A stretch of DNA of 64,000 nucleotides from Photorhabdus australis DSM 17609 (GTDB lineage: Bacteria > Pseudomonadota > Gammaproteobacteria > Enterobacterales > Enterobacteriaceae), in the NCBI RefSeq assembly GCF_000711895.1, contig NZ_JONO01000010.1, positions 1 to 64,000 on the forward strand, read 5' to 3'. Made by a program: the position numbers and the translations under genes. This document shows positions 58,862 to 64,000 of the stretch, in pieces. Below the pieces are notes generated by a model. The model was not told where the DNA came from, made no database searches, and worked only from the letters and a program-made list of their open reading frames with translations. The number at the start of each line of letters is the position of its first letter. Positions within the stretch are counted from its first letter, which is position 1.

Positions 58862-61800
58862 ATGCAGGTCAGTAGAAGAGTGTTCTTCAAGATCTGCGCA
58901 GGTGGTATGGCGGGAACAACAGCCGCCGCGCTGGGATTTGCTCCATCCATTGCGCTAGCTGAAACTCGCCAGTACAAGCTACTGCGCTCACGTGAAATTC
59001 GTAATAATTGCACTTATTGCTCTGTTGGCTGTGGCATTCTGATGTACAGCCTGGGGGATGGTGCAAAAAACGCCAAAGAAAGCATTTTTCATATTGAAGG
59101 TGATCCGGATCACCCAGTCAGTCGCGGCTCTCTGTGTCCGAAAGGAGCTGGAGTACTTGACTATATTCTCAGTGAAAACCGCCTGCAATATCCCGAATAC
59201 CGAGCTCCGGGTTCTGATCAATGGCAACGTATCAGTTGGCATGAAGCGATTGAGCGCATTGCTCGTTTAATGAAAGATGACCGTGATGCCAATTTTGTTG
59301 AGAAAAACGAAAATAATGTCACCGTCAACCGCTGGCTGACAACCGGCATGCTCTGCTCCTCCGCCGCCAGTAATGAAACCGGTATTCTCGATCAGAAATT
59401 CACCCGCGCGATGGGCATGATCGCCATTGATTGTCAGGCTCGTCTTTGCCATGGACCGACGGTATCGGCTCTGGCACCAACGTTTGGCCGTGGTGCCATG
59501 ACTAACAACTGGGTCGATATTAAAAACGCCAACGTTGTCCTGATCATGGGCGGAAATGCTGCCGAAGCACATCCCGTCGGTTTCAAGTGGGTTATTGAAG
59601 CCAAAATTAAAAACAACGCCCAGGTTATTGTGGTTGATCCGCGTTTCAATCGCAGTGCCGCAGTAGCCGATTTCTATGCGCCAATTCGTGCCGGTTCAGA
59701 TACCGCCTTTTTACTGGGTATGATCCGCTATTTGATAGAGAATAATGCTATCCAATCTGAGTACGTTAAAGCTTACACCAACGCCGGTTTCATCGTTCGT
59801 CAAGATTACCAATTCGAAGATGGCCTATTCAGTGGCTTTGATCAAACCACCAAAAGCTATGACAGATCCTCATGGCATTACGAAACCGATGAGCAAGGCT
59901 ACGCCAAACGAGATGACACGCTGTCTCATCCACGCTGTGTATGGAACTTACTAAAAAACCACGTTGAACGTTATACCCCAGAGCAGGTTTCCAGCCTGTG
60001 TGGGACTTCAAAAGAAGATTTCCTCTATATCTGTTCCCAGCTGGCAAATACCGCAGTCACCAACCGCACCGCAACTATTCTCTACGCACTCGGCTGGACT
60101 CACCATACAGGCGGTGCTCAGATCATCCGCGCGGCGGCTATGGTTCAATTACTGTTAGGTAACGTGGGAATGCCGGGTGGCGGTGTGAATGCATTGCGTG
60201 GTCACTCCAATATTCAGGGCTACAGTGACCTTGGTTTACTGTCTCTTAACTTGCCCGGCTATCTGCCTTTACCTAGTGAAAAACAGCAGAATCTCGCAAC
60301 CTATCTGGCGCAAACAACGCCAAAAACCATCGTGCCAGATCAAGTTAATTACTGGAAAAATACACCGAATTTCTTTATCAGTTTGTTGAAAAGCTTCTGG
60401 GGAGAACACGCCACAGCCGAAAATGACTGGGGTTATGACTGGCTCCCGAAATGGGACAGAAGCTACGATATCATGACACAAGCTGAGCTAATGGCTCAGG
60501 GCAAAATGAATGGCTACATTGTTCAGGGCTTCAACCCGCTAGCGGCATTTCCAGATAAAAATAAATCCAGTAAGGCACTCTCAAAACTGAAATATCTGGT
60601 GGTGATTGATCCTTTGGTCACCGAATCATCTAACTTCTGGCAAAATCACGGCGAGATGAATGATGTCAATCCGGCTGATATCCAAACCGAAGTTTTCCGT
60701 CTGCCTTCCTCCTGTTTTGCAGAAGAAAACGGCTCAATTGCTAACTCAGGCCGCTGGCTGCAATGGCATTGGGCAGGCGCACAACCACCGGGAGAAGCAT
60801 TACACGACGGTAAAATTCTTGGCAAGTTGTTGCTACGTCTGCGTGAACTTTACCGAATAGAAGGTGGCGCTTACTCTGAACCCATCATGAATCTGTCATG
60901 GGATTATCAAAATCCTGAAGATCCAACACCAGAAGAAGTTGCCCGTGAAGCCAATGGTAAAGCCTTAGCGGATATTAAAGATGAAAACGGCAATATCATG
61001 CTGAAAAAAGGCCAGCAACTTTCCAGTTTCTCTCAGCTAAAAAATGATGGCACCACAGCCAGCTTCTGCTGGGTCTACACCGGTTGCTGGACCGAAGAAG
61101 GTAACCAAATGGCGCGCCGCGATAATTCAGATCCCTCAGGACTGGGCTGTACTCCGGGTTGGGCTTGGGCATGGCCGCAAAACCGCAGGGTGCTCTACAA
61201 TCGTGCATCAGTTGATCCACAAGGCAAACCGTGGGACCCAAACCGTCAATTAATCAAATGGGATGGAAATAAATGGAGTGGCTTTGATGTTGTTGATTAC
61301 AACAACGCTGCACCGGGAAACCATGTCGGACCGTTTATCATGCACCCAGAAGGGGTCGCTCGCTTATTCTCCCTTGATAAAATGGCTGATGGTCCTTTTC
61401 CTGAACATTACGAACCGATTGAATCACCTATCGGTACAAACCCCCTTCATCCAAATGTTATCTCTAATCCGGTTGCGCGGATCTTTCATTCTGATGTCGC
61501 TTATATGGGAGAAGCTAATGAATTTCCTTATGTTGCAACTACTTATTCCATTACCGAATTATTCCGTCACTGGACAAAACACGCCCAACTTAATGCCGTA
61601 GTTCAGCCCGAACAGTTTATTGAAATCGGAGAAAAGTTGGCGGCAGAAAAAGGCATTATTCAGGGTGATGAAGTCAAAGTATCTTCCAAACGTGGTTTTA
61701 TCAAAGCCAAAGCGGTTGTCACCAAGCGAATTCAGCAACTGACCATTAACGGTAAGCCAGTTGAAACCATTGGTATTCCTTGCCACTGGGGTTTTGCCGG

Positions 61801-61909
61801 AGCAACCCGAAAAGGTTTTCTGGCCAATACGCTTACGCCTTCCGTGGGTGATGCCAATGCACATACACCGGAATACAAAGCATTTTTGGTGAATGTGGAA
61901 AAGGTATAA
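58862..61909 (+). CDS. fdoG: Formate dehydrogenase-O/N major subunit, Cys in place of Sec
   Basis: 1015 residues, as in E. coli FdoG/FdnG. A Tat signal (VSRRVFFKICAGG) leads to a 4Fe-4S site (CTYCSVGCG) and the molybdopterin fold. It oxidises formate in the periplasm and passes electrons to FdoH and FdoI. The residue normally selenocysteine, 196 in E. coli, is Cys196 here (TGC at 59447-59449, in ARLCHGPTV). The frame is therefore uninterrupted. ATG 58862 has AAGGAGAAG upstream; the opening (MQVSRR; ALAETRQYKLL) is closer to FdoG. Confidence 0.94.
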   Translation: MQVSRRVFFKICAGGMAGTTAAALGFAPSIALAETRQYKLLRSREIRNNCTYCSVGCGILMYSLGDGAKNAKESIFHIEGDPDHPVSRGSLCPKGAGVLDYILSENRLQYPEYRAPGSDQWQRISWHEAIERIARLMKDDRDANFVEKNENNVTVNRWLTTGMLCSSAASNETGILDQKFTRAMGMIAIDCQARLCHGPTVSALAPTFGRGAMTNNWVDIKNANVVLIMGGNAAEAHPVGFKWVIEAKIKNNAQVIVVDPRFNRSAAVADFYAPIRAGSDTAFLLGMIRYLIENNAIQSEYVKAYTNAGFIVRQDYQFEDGLFSGFDQTTKSYDRSSWHYETDEQGYAKRDDTLSHPRCVWNLLKNHVERYTPEQVSSLCGTSKEDFLYICSQLANTAVTNRTATILYALGWTHHTGGAQIIRAAAMVQLLLGNVGMPGGGVNALRGHSNIQGYSDLGLLSLNLPGYLPLPSEKQQNLATYLAQTTPKTIVPDQVNYWKNTPNFFISLLKSFWGEHATAENDWGYDWLPKWDRSYDIMTQAELMAQGKMNGYIVQGFNPLAAFPDKNKSSKALSKLKYLVVIDPLVTESSNFWQNHGEMNDVNPADIQTEVFRLPSSCFAEENGSIANSGRWLQWHWAGAQPPGEALHDGKILGKLLLRLRELYRIEGGAYSEPIMNLSWDYQNPEDPTPEEVAREANGKALADIKDENGNIMLKKGQQLSSFSQLKNDGTTASFCWVYTGCWTEEGNQMARRDNSDPSGLGCTPGWAWAWPQNRRVLYNRASVDPQGKPWDPNRQLIKWDGNKWSGFDVVDYNNAAPGNHVGPFIMHPEGVARLFSLDKMADGPFPEHYEPIESPIGTNPLHPNVISNPVARIFHSDVAYMGEANEFPYVATTYSITELFRHWTKHAQLNAVVQPEQFIEIGEKLAAEKGIIQGDEVKVSSKRGFIKAKAVVTKRIQQLTINGKPVETIGIPCHWGFAGATRKGFLANTLTPSVGDANAHTPEYKAFLVNVEKV

Positions 61910-61927
61910 CAGGAGCGAAGGTTGACT

Positions 61928-62848
61928 ATGCAATCTCAAGACATTATTCGTAAATCTGCCACTCATTCCTTCACTCCGGCCCCTCGTGTCCGTGATCATC
62001 AGGAAGAAGTGGCAAAACTGATCGATGTTACCACCTGCATTGGCTGTAAAGCCTGCCAGGTGGCCTGTTCAGAGTGGAATGATATCCGTGATGAAGTAGG
62101 TTTTAACGTTGGTGTTTATGATAACCCAACCGATCTGACGGCTAAATCCTGGACCGTGATGCGCTTCTCCGAAGTCGAAGAACACGGCAAACTGGAGTGG
62201 CTGATTCGTAAAGATGGCTGTATGCACTGCGCAGATCCGGGCTGTTTAAAAGCCTGCCCGTCAGAAGGTGCAATTATTCAATATGCCAACGGCATTGTGG
62301 ATTTCCAATCAGAGCACTGTATCGGCTGTGGTTATTGCATCGCGGGCTGTCCGTTCAACGTGCCGCGAATCAATAAAGAGGATAACCGAGCGTATAAATG
62401 TACTTTGTGTGTAGACCGAGTTGGTGTCGGCCAGGAACCCGCTTGTGTGAAAACCTGTCCGACCGGAGCCATCCATTTCGGCACCAAAGAAGATATGAAA
62501 AATCTAGCGTCTGAACGGGTCTCTGAGTTGAAAGGTCGCGGTTATCAGCATGCAGGTTTATACGATCCTGCTGGCGTTGGAGGAACTCATGTGATGTATG
62601 TTTTACATCATGCAGATAAGCCACAGCTTTATCACGGCCTGCCTGATAATCCGACCATCAGCCCGACCGTGACTTTCTGGAAAGGCATCTGGAAACCACT
62701 GGCCGCCGTGGGTTTTGCCGCCACCTTTGCCGCCAGCATTTTCCACTATGTTGGCATTGGCCCAAACCGTACCAACGAAGAAGACGAAGAACATGCCCGT
62801 CAGGATGATGAAGTACCTGAAAAATCCACTCATGGGGAGAAATTGTGA
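61928..62848 (+). CDS. fdoH: Formate dehydrogenase iron-sulfur (beta) subunit
   Basis: 306 residues with four 4Fe-4S clusters from Cys-rich motifs ([43 protein letters not shown]...CVKTCP) and one C-terminal membrane anchor ([21 protein letters not shown]). It relays electrons from FdoG to cytochrome b. ATG 61928 has GAAGG upstream. Its stop overlaps fdoI by 4 nt. Confidence 0.95.
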   Translation: MQSQDIIRKSATHSFTPAPRVRDHQEEVAKLIDVTTCIGCKACQVACSEWNDIRDEVGFNVGVYDNPTDLTAKSWTVMRFSEVEEHGKLEWLIRKDGCMHCADPGCLKACPSEGAIIQYANGIVDFQSEHCIGCGYCIAGCPFNVPRINKEDNRAYKCTLCVDRVGVGQEPACVKTCPTGAIHFGTKEDMKNLASERVSELKGRGYQHAGLYDPAGVGGTHVMYVLHHADKPQLYHGLPDNPTISPTVTFWKGIWKPLAAVGFAATFAASIFHYVGIGPNRTNEEDEEHARQDDEVPEKSTHGEKL

Positions 62849-63489
62849 TGAAGAAGCAAGATACTATTCTCCGCCACTCACCGATTGAGCGGGTGAATCA
62901 CTGGGCGGTAGTACTCTGTTTTCTATTTACCGGGCTCAGTGGGCTAGGATTCTTTTTTCCATCCTTTAATTGGTTGATGAATATCTTAGGCACACCCCAG
63001 TTAGCCCGGATACTACATCCGTTTATCGGCTCGGTGATGTTTTTCTTATTTATCTTTATGTTTATCAGATACTTCAAACATAACTTTATCGACAAAGAGG
63101 ACATTATCTGGTTGAAAAACATCCATAAAATCCTAAGAAACCAAGAAGCTGGCGATATCGGTCAATACAATCTTGGTCAGAAAGGGATCTACTGGTCTAT
63201 TAGCATCTGCCTAATCTTACTGGCAATCAGCGGAGTGATTATCTGGCGTCCCTATTTTGCTGATTTCTTCTCCATCCCATTGATCCGGCTTGCGCTTCTG
63301 GTGCACTCTCTGGCTGGCGTTGGCCTGATCCTGCTTATTCTGATACATGCCTATGCTGCGTTTTGGGTGAAAGGCTCTATCAGAGCAATGGTTGAAGGCT
63401 GGGTAACTCGCGGCTGGGCGAAGAAACATCATCCTCGCTGGTATAGAGAAATCCGTCAGAAAGAGCAGCAAGAGAAGAAAAATCCTTAA
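62845..63489 (+). CDS. fdoI: Formate dehydrogenase cytochrome b556 (gamma) subunit
   Basis: 214-residue membrane subunit with four helices. Haem-ligand His residues are seen in [29 protein letters not shown] and [10 protein letters not shown]. It hands electrons to the quinone pool. Last gene of fdoGHI; no fdhE follows directly. Confidence 0.94.
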   Translation: MMKKQDTILRHSPIERVNHWAVVLCFLFTGLSGLGFFFPSFNWLMNILGTPQLARILHPFIGSVMFFLFIFMFIRYFKHNFIDKEDIIWLKNIHKILRNQEAGDIGQYNLGQKGIYWSISICLILLAISGVIIWRPYFADFFSIPLIRLALLVHSLAGVGLILLILIHAYAAFWVKGSIRAMVEGWVTRGWAKKHHPRWYREIRQKEQQEKKNP

Positions 63490-63513
63490 CACATTTTCCT
63501 GCTGAATTTACCT

Positions 63514-63564
63514 GAACCATGCTATTTGAATAACCAACAGTGATATTCCGGCATGGTTCTTTTT
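63514..63564 (+). terminator. Terminator of fdoGHI
   Basis: Perfect 9-bp arms GAACCATGC and GCATGGTTC with a long 28-nt loop, then five T. The long loop weakens it. Confidence 0.6.
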
Positions 63565-63736
63565 GCAAGATAAAGGTAGTGAAACACTTCAATATTTTAG
63601 ATTTAATCGATATAAATAATTATTTTATTCTGTTATATTCCCATTTCACCTATTTAATGCAATAACATCCACCATTATCTTTTTACAATTGTTTGTTTTT
63701 TTCACTTAAATTTTCCTTTTCACTGTTTATCAGACA

Positions 63737-63997
63737 ATGAAAAGAAATGAAAATCAATTAATTACAATACTTCACCATGCAATTTATACCATTAAAAAAC
63801 GATTTCCCTTTTTTGCACATAGTGGGTCAATTACCCTGCAAAAAGAAAACTTTCTCCATGAATATTCTTACTTATGTTTAAGAAGCAAAAGATTTCTCTG
63901 CATAGTGGACGATCATCCATATGTAATAAAAAATCTGCTCAAAATAGGGTTGTCACATCATTACCAACGTGCGGCAACTTTCCCCTATAACACCTAA
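63737..63997 (+). CDS. Hypothetical 86-residue protein
   Basis: Basic protein with no signal, no motif I recognise and no clear ribosome-binding site before the ATG. The end (FLCIVDDHPYVIKNLLKIGL) resembles nothing certain. It may be a chance frame in AT-rich sequence. Confidence 0.25.
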   Translation: MKRNENQLITILHHAIYTIKKRFPFFAHSGSITLQKENFLHEYSYLCLRSKRFLCIVDDHPYVIKNLLKIGLSHHYQRAATFPYNT

Positions 63998-64000
63998 ATT

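Overview
The window looks like chromosomal DNA of an enterobacterium in the Photorhabdus/Xenorhabdus (Morganellaceae) group. I infer this from enterobacterial gene order with protein sequences close to, but clearly diverged from, E. coli, a fairly AT-rich composition, many ERIC-type intergenic palindromes, and accessory genes typical of insect-associated bacteria. I recognise families by reading; no database search was run.

Region 1 (1-16.6 kb) is a conserved core block: mrcB, hrpB, sfsA, dksA, gluQ, pcnB, folK, panB, panC, panD, yadH, yadG, can, a mazEF-like toxin-antitoxin pair and hpt. pcnB appears to start at an AUU codon, as in E. coli. Region 2 (16.7-22.5 kb) holds a Panacea-domain antitoxin next to a frameshifted PemK-like toxin candidate, at the place where E. 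coli carries gcd. It is followed by cueO with a CueR-type promoter, yacC, speE, speD and a cysteine hydrolase.

Region 3 (22.7-35.0 kb) is accessory: an orphan HicB-like protein; a nine-gene leftward operon for an amino-sugar or galactoside (agaR, kbaZ/gatZ, agaS, PTS IIB-IIC-IID-IIA, gatY/kbaY and an exported GH36-like glycosidase); a class C beta-lactamase; and a 526-residue lipase-fold protein that resembles a secreted effector. Region 4 (35.0-45.4 kb) has a decayed terpene-synthase-like fragment, then uhpA-uhpB-uhpC joined to an AfuABC-type sugar-phosphate ABC transporter. This puts a hexose-phosphate sensor directly in front of its likely importer.

Region 5 (45.4-54.2 kb) has a serine/threonine dehydratase-like enzyme, a TetR regulator divergent from a UPF0261 gene, and then the most interesting locus: a very AT-rich leftward operon that looks like a peptide-natural-product (RiPP) cluster related to pantocin A. 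A 33-residue Glu-rich peptide is followed by a terminator-like hairpin, an E1/ThiF-like enzyme with a PqqD-like leader-binding domain, a 2-oxoglutarate/Fe(II) oxygenase, an EamA exporter and an M32 carboxypeptidase. A small secreted four-cysteine peptide lies just upstream.

Region 6 (54.6-64 kb) has a MATE exporter, a three-lipoprotein CsgG/DUF4810/GNA1162 operon, and fdoGHI formate dehydrogenase, in which the usual selenocysteine is replaced by cysteine at residue 196.
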